Assembly (NCBI GenBank): GCA_026399015.1
Contig: JAPLRS010000023.1
Coordinates: forward strand, 22,051 to 86,050
Source of the DNA: Methylococcales bacterium
GTDB taxonomy: Bacteria; Pseudomonadota; Gammaproteobacteria; Methylococcales; Methylomonadaceae
Direction: 5' to 3'
Length of the DNA stretch: 64,000 nt
Below, piece by piece: positions 1 through 9,657 of the stretch; the stretch's first letter is position 1; each line of letters opens with the position of its first letter. The notes beneath the pieces are model-generated. The model saw only the letters and a program-made list of their open reading frames with translations. It was not told the DNA's origin and ran no database searches. The position numbers and the translations under genes were made by a program.

Positions 1-1
1 A

Positions 2-616
2 GAAACTTTAAAACCCGGCCTACCCTTCGCAAAACCTGAAACAGTAGAAAAACTTAAAAATGTTTTATCTGTCACAACGAGTGGCTCAAGCTCAGCTAAC
101 CCTATTGAAAAAAGTTTACCAGGCGTAAATAAAGATTGGTTACCTGCACTTTACTTATTTATTGGCTTAGCTGTGATTATTGTACTGATTGGTTTTTTAA
201 CCAGAAGAAACAAACCAGTACTTCCTAATGGTTTTGCTGGTGGCAATGCAAATACCCCTCACCCAAATAACACAGCCTATGGAAATAATGCCGGCGGTAA
301 TGTTATGAATCAACCTAATGTTAGCCAAAGCTCAGGCATTATGGGTAGCTTAGCAACAGGTGCCGCTCTTGGTGCTGGCGTGGCAGCGGGTGAAGCACTT
401 GTGCATCATTTTCTTGATGGCAATGACCACTCAAATCAACACCCTGATAACTTTACTAACCACCCAGTGGATAACTCAGGCTGGAATGACAACAGTGAGC
501 AAAACACCTTTAGCAATAACGCTGATTTAGGTGGCAACGATTTTGGTATAGCTGACAACTCTTCTTGGGATGATGATAGCTTTAGTAGTGACAGTGGTGA
601 TGATGACTGGACTTAA
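2..616 (+). CDS. C-terminal part of an unidentified single-pass membrane protein
   Basis: The frame is open from base 2, so the gene begins outside the window and only its last 204 codons are seen. About 45 residues in there is one clear membrane segment (WLPALYLFIGLAVIIVLIGFL) followed by a basic RRNK stop-transfer stretch. After it comes a low-complexity region rich in Asn and Gly, a Gly/Ala-rich stretch that could be a second amphipathic or membrane-associated helix (GSLATGAALGAGVAAGEAL), and a very acidic Asn/Asp/Ser tail ending in DDDWT. An ATG at 173 falls inside the membrane segment and is unlikely to be the true start. I do not recognise the family. The gene is followed by 119 bp and then the Mg2+ ATPase on the same strand. 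Confidence 0.6.
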   Translation, partial: ETLKPGLPFAKPETVEKLKNVLSVTTSGSSSANPIEKSLPGVNKDWLPALYLFIGLAVIIVLIGFLTRRNKPVLPNGFAGGNANTPHPNNTAYGNNAGGNVMNQPNVSQSSGIMGSLATGAALGAGVAAGEALVHHFLDGNDHSNQHPDNFTNHPVDNSGWNDNSEQNTFSNNADLGGNDFGIADNSSWDDDSFSSDSGDDDWT

Positions 617-735
617 ATAATGATATCGATGTTTCATTGTCATACGCTCTAGTCTAACCCCGTCTGTTAGACAATTAAGAGCTAATCAATGAAACAAGTT
701 GTCGTTTTATTACTTCGCTTTTAGGCACATAAACC

Positions 736-3270
736 ATGAAAAACTCCAAAAATCTAAATAACCATACGGCATTTTGGAGTTTTTCAGTTGAATCACAAGT
801 AGATTTACTAACATCCTCGTTCAACGGACTTTCTACAGAAGTTGCCAACACCCGTCTTAAACAATACGGATCCAATCAACTTAATACCAAAAAACAATCC
901 AGTAATTTCAAATTATTTATCAGTCAATTTAAAAACTCAATCATCTTGATTTTGTTATTTGCGACAGGCCTGTCTTTCTATTTAAATGAGAAAGTTGATG
1001 CCGCCATCATATTAACAATAATTTTTATCAGTGGTAGTCTAGGGTTTTGGCAAGAAAAAGGTGCGGCTAACGCCATTAAAGATTTACTAGCAATGGTGCA
1101 AATTACTGTCTGTGTTTTACGAGACAATATCCTTACCGAAATTGCGAGTGAAAAACTTGTCCCCGGCGATATTATTATTTTAAAAGCCGGCGATATTATT
1201 CCCAGCGATTGTTTATTAATCAGCTCAGAAAACTTATTTGTAGACGAAGCACTCTTAACCGGCGAAAGTTATCCCGTCGAAAAACAAACTTGCGTACTCT
1301 CGATAGACACGCCTCTAAGCCAAAGAAGCAATACCTTATGGATGGGTACTCATGTACAAAGTGGCTCTGGAAAAGCTTTGGTTATAGCAACAGGTCAATC
1401 GACCGAGTTTGGCAAAATCTCTTTACGTATAAAACACAAATCCCCAGAAACCGAGTTTGAACGTGGCGTAAGGCGATTTGGTTATTTATTAATGGAAGTC
1501 ACATTAATTCTGGTCATTCTTATTTTTGCTGTCAATGTTTACCTCGCTAAACCAATTGTCGACTCCTTTTTATTTGCGCTAGCGCTAGCGGTAGGTCTAA
1601 CACCGCAATTATTACCTGCCATTATCAGTGTCAATTTAGCACATGGTGCTAAACGCATGGCTACCCAAAAAGTCATTGTTAAGCAATTAGCATCTATAGA
1701 AAACTTTGGCAGCATGAATGTCTTATGTTCGGATAAAACCGGCACACTTACCGAAGGCCTCGTTCACCTTAAAGGGACTTTAGATATAAACGGTCAACCA
1801 AACACCAAATTAGGACGCTATGCCTACATCAATTCATTTTACGAAACCGGCTTTAAAAACCCTATCGATGAAGCTATTAGAAACTATCAAACATTTGATT
1901 TAACTAATACTGCAAAGTTAGCGGAAATTCCATATGATTTTTATAGAAAGCGTCTAAGTTTATTAATCAAAGATCAAAACGATACTTTAATAATTGCCAA
2001 AGGAGCTTTAACTAATATTTTAGACATTTGTAACACTGCCGAGTCAAGTGATGGTTCAATCCTCTACATAGACACAGTGCGCGCACAAATTGATCAAAAA
2101 TACCAAGAATTTAGTCGCGAGGGTTTTCGCACATTGGGCATGGCCTACAAAAGACTCCCCAACCAAATAGCACTCAGTAATCAAGATGAAAATGATTTAT
2201 GTTTCTTGGGATTTCTCACATTTTTTGATGCACCCAAAACTAACTGTGCTTCAACCATCCAACAACTTAGAGAACTTGGAGTAACTCTTAAAATCATAAC
2301 GGGGGACAATCGCCTTGTAGCGTCCACTGTTAGCAAGCAACTTGGATTAGCAGAACATGAAATATTGACAGGGCCGCAAATCCACAATATGAGTGATTTA
2401 GCCCTCATGAATCAAGTTGCAGATGTCGATTTATTTGCAGAAGTAGAACCTAATCAGAAAGAACGCATTATCCTGGCCTTAAAGAAAGCCGGTTTTGTGG
2501 TGGGTTACATGGGTGATGGAATTAATGATGTGTCTGCTCTTCATGCGGCCGATGTCGGCATTTCCGTGGATAGCGCAGCAGATGTCGCAAAAGAAACAGC
2601 TCAAATTGTTTTACTAGAAAAAGATTTAGGTGTCTTAGTCCAGGGCGTCAAGGAAGGTCGCATCACATTTGCTAATACTTTAAAGTATGTGTTTATGGCC
2701 ACCAGTTCAAATTTTGGCAATATGTTTAGTATGGCAGGAGCCTCCTTATTTCTGCCCTTTTTGCCCTTATTACCTAAACAAATTTTACTCACCAATTTAC
2801 TCACTGATTTTCCTGAGATGACCATTGCGTCTGATAATGTAGATGAACAAATGATTGCCCAACCTAGGCGCTGGGATATTAAATTTATCCGAAAATTTAT
2901 GATGACTTTTGGCTTTGTCAGTTCCATCTACGATTATATGACCTTTGGCTTGTTACTTTTATTAGATGTTTCACCTGAAGAATTTAGAACCGCTTGGTTT
3001 ACTGAATCTGTATTATCTGCCTCTTTAATCGTTTTTGTGGTTCGCTCTAGCCAACCATTTTTTAAAACACGCCCGAGTAATTATCTAAGTTTAGCGACAT
3101 TCAGTATTGTGATGATTACGCTATGCTTACCTTACACTCCTCTCGCCTCTTTAACTGGCTTTGTCCCCCTTCCAATGCTCTTAATCACATTACTGGTCGC
3201 TATTGTTGCAATGTACCTATGCACAGCAGAGTTGGCTAAACACTACTTTTATAAAGTCACGAAACTGTAA
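736..3270 (+). CDS. mgtA: Magnesium-translocating P-type ATPase (MgtA/MgtB type)
   Basis: This is an 844-residue P-type ATPase of the inner membrane that would import Mg2+ at the cost of ATP. The N-terminal cation-ATPase domain (LSTEVANTRLKQYGSNQL) is followed by two membrane helices, the actuator loop with LLTGES, the phosphorylation site CSDKTGTLTEG near residue 335, and the hinge GDGINDVSALHAADVGISV near 595. The segment ATSSNFGNMFSMAGASLFLP, followed by LLTNLLTDFPEMTIASDNVD, is typical of the Mg2+ subgroup (P3B) rather than Ca2+ or Na+/K+ pumps. The length is slightly below that of enterobacterial MgtA (about 900). No Mg2+-sensing leader was recognised in the short 119-bp upstream gap. 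The gene is monocistronic in this window. Confidence 0.9.
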   Translation: MKNSKNLNNHTAFWSFSVESQVDLLTSSFNGLSTEVANTRLKQYGSNQLNTKKQSSNFKLFISQFKNSIILILLFATGLSFYLNEKVDAAIILTIIFISGSLGFWQEKGAANAIKDLLAMVQITVCVLRDNILTEIASEKLVPGDIIILKAGDIIPSDCLLISSENLFVDEALLTGESYPVEKQTCVLSIDTPLSQRSNTLWMGTHVQSGSGKALVIATGQSTEFGKISLRIKHKSPETEFERGVRRFGYLLMEVTLILVILIFAVNVYLAKPIVDSFLFALALAVGLTPQLLPAIISVNLAHGAKRMATQKVIVKQLASIENFGSMNVLCSDKTGTLTEGLVHLKGTLDINGQPNTKLGRYAYINSFYETGFKNPIDEAIRNYQTFDLTNTAKLAEIPYDFYRKRLSLLIKDQNDTLIIAKGALTNILDICNTAESSDGSILYIDTVRAQIDQKYQEFSREGFRTLGMAYKRLPNQIALSNQDENDLCFLGFLTFFDAPKTNCASTIQQLRELGVTLKIITGDNRLVASTVSKQLGLAEHEILTGPQIHNMSDLALMNQVADVDLFAEVEPNQKERIILALKKAGFVVGYMGDGINDVSALHAADVGISVDSAADVAKETAQIVLLEKDLGVLVQGVKEGRITFANTLKYVFMATSSNFGNMFSMAGASLFLPFLPLLPKQILLTNLLTDFPEMTIASDNVDEQMIAQPRRWDIKFIRKFMMTFGFVSSIYDYMTFGLLLLLDVSPEEFRTAWFTESVLSASLIVFVVRSSQPFFKTRPSNYLSLATFSIVMITLCLPYTPLASLTGFVPLPMLLITLLVAIVAMYLCTAELAKHYFYKVTKL

Positions 3271-3343
3271 TAATTCCCTCTACTTAACTAGACTCAAGCT
3301 AACTTTTTAATGTATTGAAAGTCGTTTAGTGTGGCGATAAGTC

Positions 3344-3349
3344 TATAAT
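3344..3349 (+). promoter_or_regulatory. Possible sigma-70 -10 box upstream of aroQ
   Basis: A perfect TATAAT lies about 130 bp upstream of aroQ in a 207-bp gap after mgtA. No good -35 hexamer lies at 16-18 bp upstream; the nearest TTGAAA at 3315-3320 is too far away. This is a candidate promoter for aroQ-accB-accC, with weak support. Confidence 0.25.
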
Positions 3350-3477
3350 CTCTGAAAAATAGAGGCTATGTTGCGACTATGTTGAGATAAACACATATTA
3401 TCTGGACAAAAAATGTAAACAAGGTAAAATTAGCCTTCTTTTTTTGTGACAAATTTTAAAAATAATAATAATTAAAA

Positions 3478-3924
3478 ATGGCGACTATTTCTGTACTAAA
3501 TGGCCCTAATTTAAATTTGCTGGGTGTTCGTGAACCTAGCCATTACGGAAACAAAACCCTCGCCGACATTCAAATTCTGCTTGAAACTCAAGCAATTGGA
3601 TTACAACATGAGTTGCAATTCCATCAGAATAACGCAGAGCATGAGATTGTAGAACTCATACACAATGCTTACGAAACAGAAGTTGATTTCATAATTATTA
3701 ATCCTGCTGCATTTACCCATACGAGTGTAGCGATTCGTGACGCTTTGTTAGCAACAAAAATTCCCTTTATTGAGGTTCATTTATCAAACGTCTATGCACG
3801 TGAACCCTTTAGAAAACACTCTTATTTCTCAGATGTTGCCATTGGGGTAATCTCTGGTTTAGGAGCGACAGGATACCTACTGGCCTTACAAGCCGCACAT
3901 GAGATATTAACCGAGAGACCCTAA
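3478..3924 (+). CDS. aroQ: Type II 3-dehydroquinate dehydratase
   Basis: The 148-residue protein has the usual size for the small dodecameric type II dehydroquinase, which converts 3-dehydroquinate to 3-dehydroshikimate in the shikimate pathway. Diagnostic motifs are [17 protein letters not shown] at the N-terminus, with the active-site Tyr loop, then [17 protein letters not shown] and [17 protein letters not shown], followed by the C-terminal [15 protein letters not shown]. The stop is 3 bp before accB. The aroQ-accB-accC order is common in gammaproteobacteria, and the three are probably one transcript. Confidence 0.96.
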   Translation: MATISVLNGPNLNLLGVREPSHYGNKTLADIQILLETQAIGLQHELQFHQNNAEHEIVELIHNAYETEVDFIIINPAAFTHTSVAIRDALLATKIPFIEVHLSNVYAREPFRKHSYFSDVAIGVISGLGATGYLLALQAAHEILTERP

Positions 3925-3927
3925 TCA

Positions 3928-4368
3928 ATGGATATTAGAAAAATAAAAAAACTCATCGAAATTATCGAAGAATCAGGCATTGCCGAAATTGAAATAAAAG
4001 AAGGCGAAGAGTCTATTCGCATTAACCGTTACGGTAGTCACGCTGCACCTGCTCCTATTTCTTATGCAGCCCCAGTCGCTGCTCCTGTAGCAAGCGCACC
4101 TGCTGCTGCTGCACCAGTTGAAGAAAAAATATCTGGCCATACTGTTAAATCACCGATGGTGGGTACCTTTTATCGCTCTGCATCACCCGGTTCTAAATCA
4201 TTTGTAGAAGTGGGACAATCAGTACAAGCTGGTGATACTCTTTGTATTATTGAAGCTATGAAAATTCTTAACCAAATTGAAGCAGATAAAAGCGGTACTA
4301 TCACAAAAATCGTGGTTGAAAATGCTGAACCGGTCGAATATGGCCAACCATTATTCATCATTGAATAA
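3928..4368 (+). CDS. accB: Biotin carboxyl carrier protein of acetyl-CoA carboxylase
   Basis: This 146-residue protein carries the biotin of acetyl-CoA carboxylase, the first committed step of fatty acid synthesis. The N-terminal 35 residues form the helical domain ([20 protein letters not shown]). A flexible Ala/Pro linker runs from about residue 34 to 65. The biotinyl domain follows, with the biotin-accepting Lys112 in EAMKI and the preceding thumb region [18 protein letters not shown]. It lies 3 bp after aroQ and 14 bp before accC, so co-transcription and stoichiometric expression with accC are expected. Confidence 0.97.
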   Translation: MDIRKIKKLIEIIEESGIAEIEIKEGEESIRINRYGSHAAPAPISYAAPVAAPVASAPAAAAPVEEKISGHTVKSPMVGTFYRSASPGSKSFVEVGQSVQAGDTLCIIEAMKILNQIEADKSGTITKIVVENAEPVEYGQPLFIIE

Positions 4369-4382
4369 GCAACGGAAAAATT

Positions 4383-5726
4383 ATGTTCAGTAAAATAGTC
4401 ATCGCCAATCGTGGCGAAATTGCCCTTCGTGTTTTGCGTGCTTGCAGAGAATTAGGCATTAAAGTTGTTGCTGTGCATTCTGAAGCAGACCGTGATCTTA
4501 AACATGTCCGTCTTGCTGATGAATCAGTGTGTATAGGACCAGCTGCCTCTGCAGATAGTTACTTGAATATCCCAGCTATTATTAGCGCAGCAGAAGTTAC
4601 TGATGCCGAAGCTATCCACCCTGGCTATGGTTTCTTATCAGAAAACGCGGACTTCTCTGAAAAAGTTAAAAAAAGTGGCTTCGTTTTCATTGGCCCCAAA
4701 GCAGAAACCATTCGCATGATGGGCGATAAAATTTCTGCTAAAAATGCCATGTTAGCTGCTGGTATACCTTGTGTACCAGGTAATAATGACCCACTTTCTG
4801 ATGACGACCAACTTAACCTACAAATGGCTAAGGAAATTGGTTATCCCGTTATCATCAAAGCTGCAGGCGGTGGTGGTGGACGCGGCATGCGTACCGTGCA
4901 TTCAGAATCTGCTTTAATTAATTCCATTGCGATGACCAAAGCGGAAGCTGGTAGTGCTTTTGGTAACTCTACTGTTTACATGGAAAAGTTTTTAGAAGAT
5001 CCCCGCCACATTGAATTTCAGGTATTGGCTGATTCTTTTGGTAACGCTATTCACTTAGGTGAACGTGATTGCTCTATGCAACGTCGTCATCAAAAAGTAG
5101 TTGAAGAAGCACCTGCACCTGGCATAACAGAAGAACAACGTAAAACTATTGGTGAACGTTGCGCTAAAGCTTGTGTTGATATTGGTTATTTAGGTGCAGG
5201 TACTTTTGAGTTTTTATATGAAAAAGGTGAGTTCTATTTCATTGAAATGAATACACGTGTGCAAGTTGAACATCCTGTGACTGAAATGGTCACTGGCTTT
5301 GATATTGTAAAAGAACAATTAAGAATCGCTGCAGGTCTACCTTTATCAATCACTCAAGACCAAGTAAAAATCACAGGTCATGCGATTGAATGTAGATTAA
5401 ATGCCGAAGATCCTAAAACTTTTATGCCCTGCCCTGGCAAAATTGATCAATTTCATATGCCTGGTGGCCCAGGTATTCGTTGTGAAACTCATATCTATAA
5501 TGGCTATAAAGTTCCGCCCTATTACGATTCTATGATTGGTAAACTTATTGCCCATGGCGAAGACCGTAAAAGTGCCATTGCGCGTATGAACACCGCGCTA
5601 AGTGAAATTATTATTGACGGCATTAAAACAAACATTCCTCTACAACAAGAGATTATGATTGATAGTGCCTTTGCAATTGGCCAACAAAATATCCATTATC
5701 TCGAAAAGAAACTGGGTATTCATTAA
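4383..5726 (+). CDS. accC: Biotin carboxylase subunit of acetyl-CoA carboxylase
   Basis: The 447-residue ATP-grasp enzyme carboxylates the biotin on AccB using bicarbonate and ATP. It starts [20 protein letters not shown], has the glycine-rich ATP loop [12 protein letters not shown] near residue 160, the [21 protein letters not shown] segment near 220-240, and the catalytic core [20 protein letters not shown] near 285. Its length and C-terminal domain are normal for AccC. It is the last gene of the aroQ-accB-accC group and is followed by a hairpin at 5741-5785. Confidence 0.97.
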   Translation: MFSKIVIANRGEIALRVLRACRELGIKVVAVHSEADRDLKHVRLADESVCIGPAASADSYLNIPAIISAAEVTDAEAIHPGYGFLSENADFSEKVKKSGFVFIGPKAETIRMMGDKISAKNAMLAAGIPCVPGNNDPLSDDDQLNLQMAKEIGYPVIIKAAGGGGGRGMRTVHSESALINSIAMTKAEAGSAFGNSTVYMEKFLEDPRHIEFQVLADSFGNAIHLGERDCSMQRRHQKVVEEAPAPGITEEQRKTIGERCAKACVDIGYLGAGTFEFLYEKGEFYFIEMNTRVQVEHPVTEMVTGFDIVKEQLRIAAGLPLSITQDQVKITGHAIECRLNAEDPKTFMPCPGKIDQFHMPGGPGIRCETHIYNGYKVPPYYDSMIGKLIAHGEDRKSAIARMNTALSEIIIDGIKTNIPLQQEIMIDSAFAIGQQNIHYLEKKLGIH

Positions 5727-5740
5727 GCATTGCTCTAAGA

Positions 5741-5785
5741 TAAATCTGCAGGCTGTATTTTAAATTTATAAAGCCTGTAGATTTA
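5741..5785 (+). terminator. Hairpin after accC
   Basis: A 14-bp stem (taaatctgcaggct pairing with agcctgtagattta, with one G-U pair) encloses a 17-nt AT-rich loop 14 bp after the accC stop. The following bases are only moderately U-rich (tctcatccc), so it may be a weak intrinsic terminator or an RNA 3'-end stabiliser. Confidence 0.45.
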
Positions 5786-5857
5786 TCTCATCCCTTTAAA
5801 ACGTTGGATTACATTCTAAAAGTCCAACTGTCCCATTATTAACACAAAACTCCTTCT

Positions 5858-6736
5858 ATGGCTTGGCATCAAATTTCTGTTATTACTGATGAAAATACCG
5901 CACCTCAATTAGCTGATTTTTTTAGCAATTTGGGCGCTGTGTCTGTTACTTATATGGACGCAGAAGATGAACCGGTTTATGAACCTGCTATTGGTGAAAC
6001 TAAAATTTGGAGTAACACTCAAGTTGTGGCTCTGTATGAATTAGATGCCGATGTTGAAATTATCAAAACAGTTGTATTTCAACAATTTGATAAGGCTGAT
6101 TTAAGCAACTGGCAGTATGAAGCCATTGATGACCAAGAATGGGAACGCGCATGGATGGAATATTACCAGCCCATGAAATTTGCTGATAAATTATGGGTTT
6201 GCCCGACAGATCAAGAGCAATATGAACCCGATACGGTTTGTCTTACTTTAGATCCAGGCCTAGCTTTTGGAACGGGTACACACCCTACTACAGCATTATG
6301 CTTAGAATGGCTAGCGAGTCATGATCTACAGAATAAAACGGTTATTGATTACGGCTGTGGATCTGGCATTTTAGCAGTTGCCGCTGTGTTACTAGATGCT
6401 GAGATTGCGCACGGTGTAGATATTGATCCACAAGCGATTACCGCTACCGAAAGCAATGCCTTAAAAAACAAGGTACAAGATAAAATACATTGTTACCTAC
6501 CGGAACAATTTAAACCCTTTCAAGCAGATGTTGTTCTCGCTAACATTTTAGCTAAACCTTTAATCGATATGTCCGAGCAAATCTGCGCCTTAGTGGCAAC
6601 TGGCGGACAATTAGTATTATCTGGCATTTTATTTGAACAAGCTGAATCTGTAATTACTGCTTATGAAAAATACATCGACTTTAAGCCTTTAGTCCAACAG
6701 GAAGACTGGATTAGATTAGACGGCATTAAACGCTAA
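5858..6736 (+). CDS. prmA: Ribosomal protein L11 methyltransferase
   Basis: This is a 292-residue SAM-dependent methyltransferase that trimethylates ribosomal protein L11. The N-terminal substrate-recognition domain begins MAWHQISVITDENTAPQLADF and has the conserved DQEWERAWMEYYQPMKF. The catalytic domain has LDPGLAFGTGTHPTT, the SAM motif VIDYGCGSGILAVAA and the post-I acidic DIDP. Motif IV appears as DVVLANILAKPL. The length matches the family. Its own promoter is likely in the 131-bp gap after accC. rlmI follows 53 bp downstream. Confidence 0.94.
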   Translation: MAWHQISVITDENTAPQLADFFSNLGAVSVTYMDAEDEPVYEPAIGETKIWSNTQVVALYELDADVEIIKTVVFQQFDKADLSNWQYEAIDDQEWERAWMEYYQPMKFADKLWVCPTDQEQYEPDTVCLTLDPGLAFGTGTHPTTALCLEWLASHDLQNKTVIDYGCGSGILAVAAVLLDAEIAHGVDIDPQAITATESNALKNKVQDKIHCYLPEQFKPFQADVVLANILAKPLIDMSEQICALVATGGQLVLSGILFEQAESVITAYEKYIDFKPLVQQEDWIRLDGIKR

Positions 6737-6789
6737 TATACAGTCATAAACAGACTAATCTCAACTTCAATCTTAACATTACATAACTT

Positions 6790-7986
6790 ATGTCTCACCC
6801 TGATTTATATTTAAAGAAAAACGAAGACAAACGCTTACGTAAAGGCCATTTATGGGTGTTTAGCAATGAGATTGATACAAAAAAATCTGCACTTGATCAA
6901 TTTACGGCAGGTGAATTAGTTAATGTTAAAAGTGATGACGGTAAAATATTAGGTACTGCCTATGTGAATCCTCAAACATTAATTTGTGCACGCTTATTAT
7001 CCAGAAAAGCCAATTTAAAGTGTGGTGCTAACTTTTTTAAAGAGCGTTTAGCTACCGCGATAGCCTTACGGGATAAGATTTTTCCTAAGCCTTTTTATCG
7101 CCTCGTATTTAGTGAAAGTGATGGCTTACCCGGTTTAGTTATTGATAGATTCGGCGATGTCTTATCCTTACAAATCACCACGGCCGGCATTGAAATCCGT
7201 AAAGAATCGTTATTAACAGCGCTCATAGAATTATTAAAACCATCAGCCATCATTTTAAAAAATGATAATAGCCAAAGACAACTCGAAGGTCTTAGCCAAG
7301 AATCAGAGATTGTGTACGGTGAGTTACCAGAAAATTTAATTATCGAAGAAAACGGCGCTAAATTTAAAGTTGATATTCTAGATGGTCAAAAAACAGGTTG
7401 GTTTTACGATCACCGTAGTAGTCGTGCACAATTAGCTTCTTTCTCAAAAAACCAACGCGTCTTAGACTTATTCTCTTACACGGGAGCATGGGGAGTTCCT
7501 GCGGCTATTGCTGGTGCGACTGAAGTTACCTGTGTCGATGCCTCTGAAGGTGCCTTAGCCATTGCACAAGAAAATGCCCGCCTTAATGATGTAGCAGATA
7601 AGATGCAATTTGTGCGTAGTGATGTATTTGAATTTTTAAAGCAAGCCCGTTTAGACAATCAGCTTTACGATATTATTGTGCTGGACCCACCCGCATTAAT
7701 AAAACGCAAAAAGGACTTCAAATTAGGTTATGAAGCTTATAGAAGACTTAATCATTTGGCTCTACAAGTTTTATCTAAAAATGGCATTCTAATCTCTGCG
7801 TCATGTTCATTTCATTTAACCCGTGAAAATCTTCATGAAATCTTACGCAGTTCCGGTCGACATATTGATAGACATCTTGTTTTTTTTGCTAGTGGAGGCC
7901 AAGGACCAGATCACCCAATCGATCCCGCTTCACCTGAAAGCGAATATCTAAAAACATTTTTTTGCTCTGTTTCTGCTAGTCTATAA
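6790..7986 (+). CDS. rlmI: 23S rRNA (cytosine-5)-methyltransferase RlmI-like, PUA plus Rossmann methyltransferase
   Basis: The 398-residue protein has an N-terminal PUA-like RNA-binding domain (residues about 1-75, with RLRKGHLWVFSNEI), a central EEHEE-like region, and a C-terminal SAM-dependent methyltransferase with VLDLFSYTGAWGVPAAIAGA and the motif IV sequence IIVLDPPALIKRKKD. This matches the YccW/RlmI family, which methylates C1962 of 23S rRNA in E. coli. The family also contains YwbD/RlmK-like members, so the exact target nucleotide is inferred. It lies 53 bp after prmA; both modify the ribosome. Confidence 0.85.
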   Translation: MSHPDLYLKKNEDKRLRKGHLWVFSNEIDTKKSALDQFTAGELVNVKSDDGKILGTAYVNPQTLICARLLSRKANLKCGANFFKERLATAIALRDKIFPKPFYRLVFSESDGLPGLVIDRFGDVLSLQITTAGIEIRKESLLTALIELLKPSAIILKNDNSQRQLEGLSQESEIVYGELPENLIIEENGAKFKVDILDGQKTGWFYDHRSSRAQLASFSKNQRVLDLFSYTGAWGVPAAIAGATEVTCVDASEGALAIAQENARLNDVADKMQFVRSDVFEFLKQARLDNQLYDIIVLDPPALIKRKKDFKLGYEAYRRLNHLALQVLSKNGILISASCSFHLTRENLHEILRSSGRHIDRHLVFFASGGQGPDHPIDPASPESEYLKTFFCSVSASL

Positions 7987-8114
7987 AAGCATTGAGCCAA
8001 CTTTATTACCATTATAAAATGTGGTTTTAATATAATACTGCGTCAATATTTTTTATTCACGCATCTAAAAACACCCCAAAACAATAATTACACTTTAATG
8101 AGGATATACACCCA

Positions 8115-8651
8115 ATGAAAGCCTGCGAATCCTGCAGCCGTGCTGAAATCGGCAAAAACCATGCTCAAGTTCCAGTCTTACGAAGAGCTATAGGCTTATT
8201 TTTTGTTTATTTACCAATAATCACTTTACCTTTCGTCTTTATAAGTGCCTATTTAACGTATTATCACTTGATTTTAATCGGTGGAAAAAACATCAAAAAA
8301 TTCTCTGATTTTTTACCAGAAAGAAGTTCACATCGCTACGATTTAAAAAATCAAATTACTATGGATGGGTCGTTTAAATTAAGTTTAGCGCAATCAAAGT
8401 TATATTGGATTTTAAACTGTACATGGTATTGCCCAGTAAGTGTTGCTGTATTTGAATGGCACGCTTATATGGTTAAAATCGTAGAAAACTGGTGGTGTCC
8501 GTTCACACACGAGAAAAAAGAGGGTTATAGCAATGCTAAAATTGATAAATCTTTTTGGCATATTTATCCAGAAGATATTGTTAAATTAAATCCAGAAGAT
8601 CGTGACAATCCAATTTGGAATGAAGACACAGATTCAACTGAAACAAAATAA
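8115..8651 (+). CDS. Uncharacterised 178-residue protein with two membrane segments
   Basis: I do not recognise this protein. It starts with a Cys pair (MKACESCSR), followed by one or two hydrophobic segments at about residues 27-55 (IGLFFVYLPIITLPFVFISAYLTYYHLIL). A soluble C-terminal part is rich in Trp and aromatic residues and holds Cys at CTWYCPVS and NWWCPF. The C-terminus is acidic. A good ribosome binding site (gaggata) precedes the ATG. It sits alone between rlmI and dusB with 21 bp to dusB, so it may be co-transcribed with dusB-fis. The paired Cys residues at each end could bind a metal, but no standard motif is complete. Confidence 0.75.
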   Translation: MKACESCSRAEIGKNHAQVPVLRRAIGLFFVYLPIITLPFVFISAYLTYYHLILIGGKNIKKFSDFLPERSSHRYDLKNQITMDGSFKLSLAQSKLYWILNCTWYCPVSVAVFEWHAYMVKIVENWWCPFTHEKKEGYSNAKIDKSFWHIYPEDIVKLNPEDRDNPIWNEDTDSTETK

Positions 8652-8672
8652 CTAATTTAGTAAAAATAGTTA

Positions 8673-9638
8673 ATGCAAATCGGCACCTATTCATTAAAAA
8701 ATAAATTAATTCTAGCACCTATGGCCGGCATTACTGACCGGCCTTTTAGAGAATTATGTAAAGAAATGGGTGCCGGTTTAGCTGTATCTGAGATGGTTGC
8801 ATCAAATCCAGCCTTACGCTATCATAAAAGAACACTACTAAAAGCTGATCATAGTGGCGAATCTGGATTACGATCTGTACAAATTTTAGGTACTGATCCT
8901 CAGCAAATGGCTGAAGCCGCCCAGTTTAACGCTGAACGTGGCGCTCAAATAATCGATATTAATATGGGTTGCCCAGCAAAAAAGGTCTGCTCAGTGGCTG
9001 CGGGATCTGCCTTATTAAGAGATGAAGTCTTAGTAAAAAAAATACTAGATGCTGTAGTAAAATCTGTTGATATTCCAATCACTCTTAAAATAAGAACCGG
9101 CTGGGACTTACAAAATCGTAATGCGCTAGAAATTGCTAAGATTGCTGAACAAGCTGGGATTTCTGCACTCACATTACACGGAAGAACTCGAGCCTGTAAA
9201 TTTAACGGGCACGCAGAATACGAAACTATTAAAAACGTTAAAAAAGCTGTTAATATCCCAGTGATTGCCAATGGTGATATAGACTCAGCTGAAAAAGCTC
9301 ACTATGTACTTGAAAGTACAGGAGCTGATGCCATTATGATTGGTCGAGCTGCCCAGGGAAACCCTTGGTTATTCTCACAAATAAACCATTTCCTAGACAC
9401 TGGAAAAACCCTAGAAAAGCCAACTTATACCGCCATACAAAATACATTGTTAACCCATTTAGACAATCTCTATAGTTTTTATGGAAATATTACCGGTGTT
9501 AGAATAGCGAGAAAACATATAGCATGGTACTTCAATCATCTTAATATGATTAATCAAGAAACTAAAAACAAGGTTAATCAAGCGCAATGCCCAAACGAAC
9601 AAGTACTGCAAATTAAATTAGCGTTTAATTTTTTATAA
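8673..9638 (+). CDS. dusB: tRNA-dihydrouridine synthase B
   Basis: The 321-residue FMN enzyme reduces specific uridines in the tRNA D-loop. It starts MQIGTYSLKNKLILAPMAGI, with the FMN-binding TDRPFRELCKEMGA. The catalytic Cys lies in MGCPAKKVC near residue 100, the TIM-barrel segment HGRTR near 170, and the phosphate-binding PVIANGDI and DAIMIGRAAQGNPW motifs follow. The gene lies 5' of fis, as in the classical gammaproteobacterial dusB-fis operon, where it is the promoter-proximal gene. Confidence 0.95.
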   Translation: MQIGTYSLKNKLILAPMAGITDRPFRELCKEMGAGLAVSEMVASNPALRYHKRTLLKADHSGESGLRSVQILGTDPQQMAEAAQFNAERGAQIIDINMGCPAKKVCSVAAGSALLRDEVLVKKILDAVVKSVDIPITLKIRTGWDLQNRNALEIAKIAEQAGISALTLHGRTRACKFNGHAEYETIKNVKKAVNIPVIANGDIDSAEKAHYVLESTGADAIMIGRAAQGNPWLFSQINHFLDTGKTLEKPTYTAIQNTLLTHLDNLYSFYGNITGVRIARKHIAWYFNHLNMINQETKNKVNQAQCPNEQVLQIKLAFNFL

Positions 9639-9657
9639 TTGGATAGTGTTAGTGAAT

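Noticed and set aside
1209..1460. Plus-strand frame of 83 residues inside mgtA
   Set aside because: It is a different frame of the mgtA coding sequence, which has all its P-type ATPase motifs.
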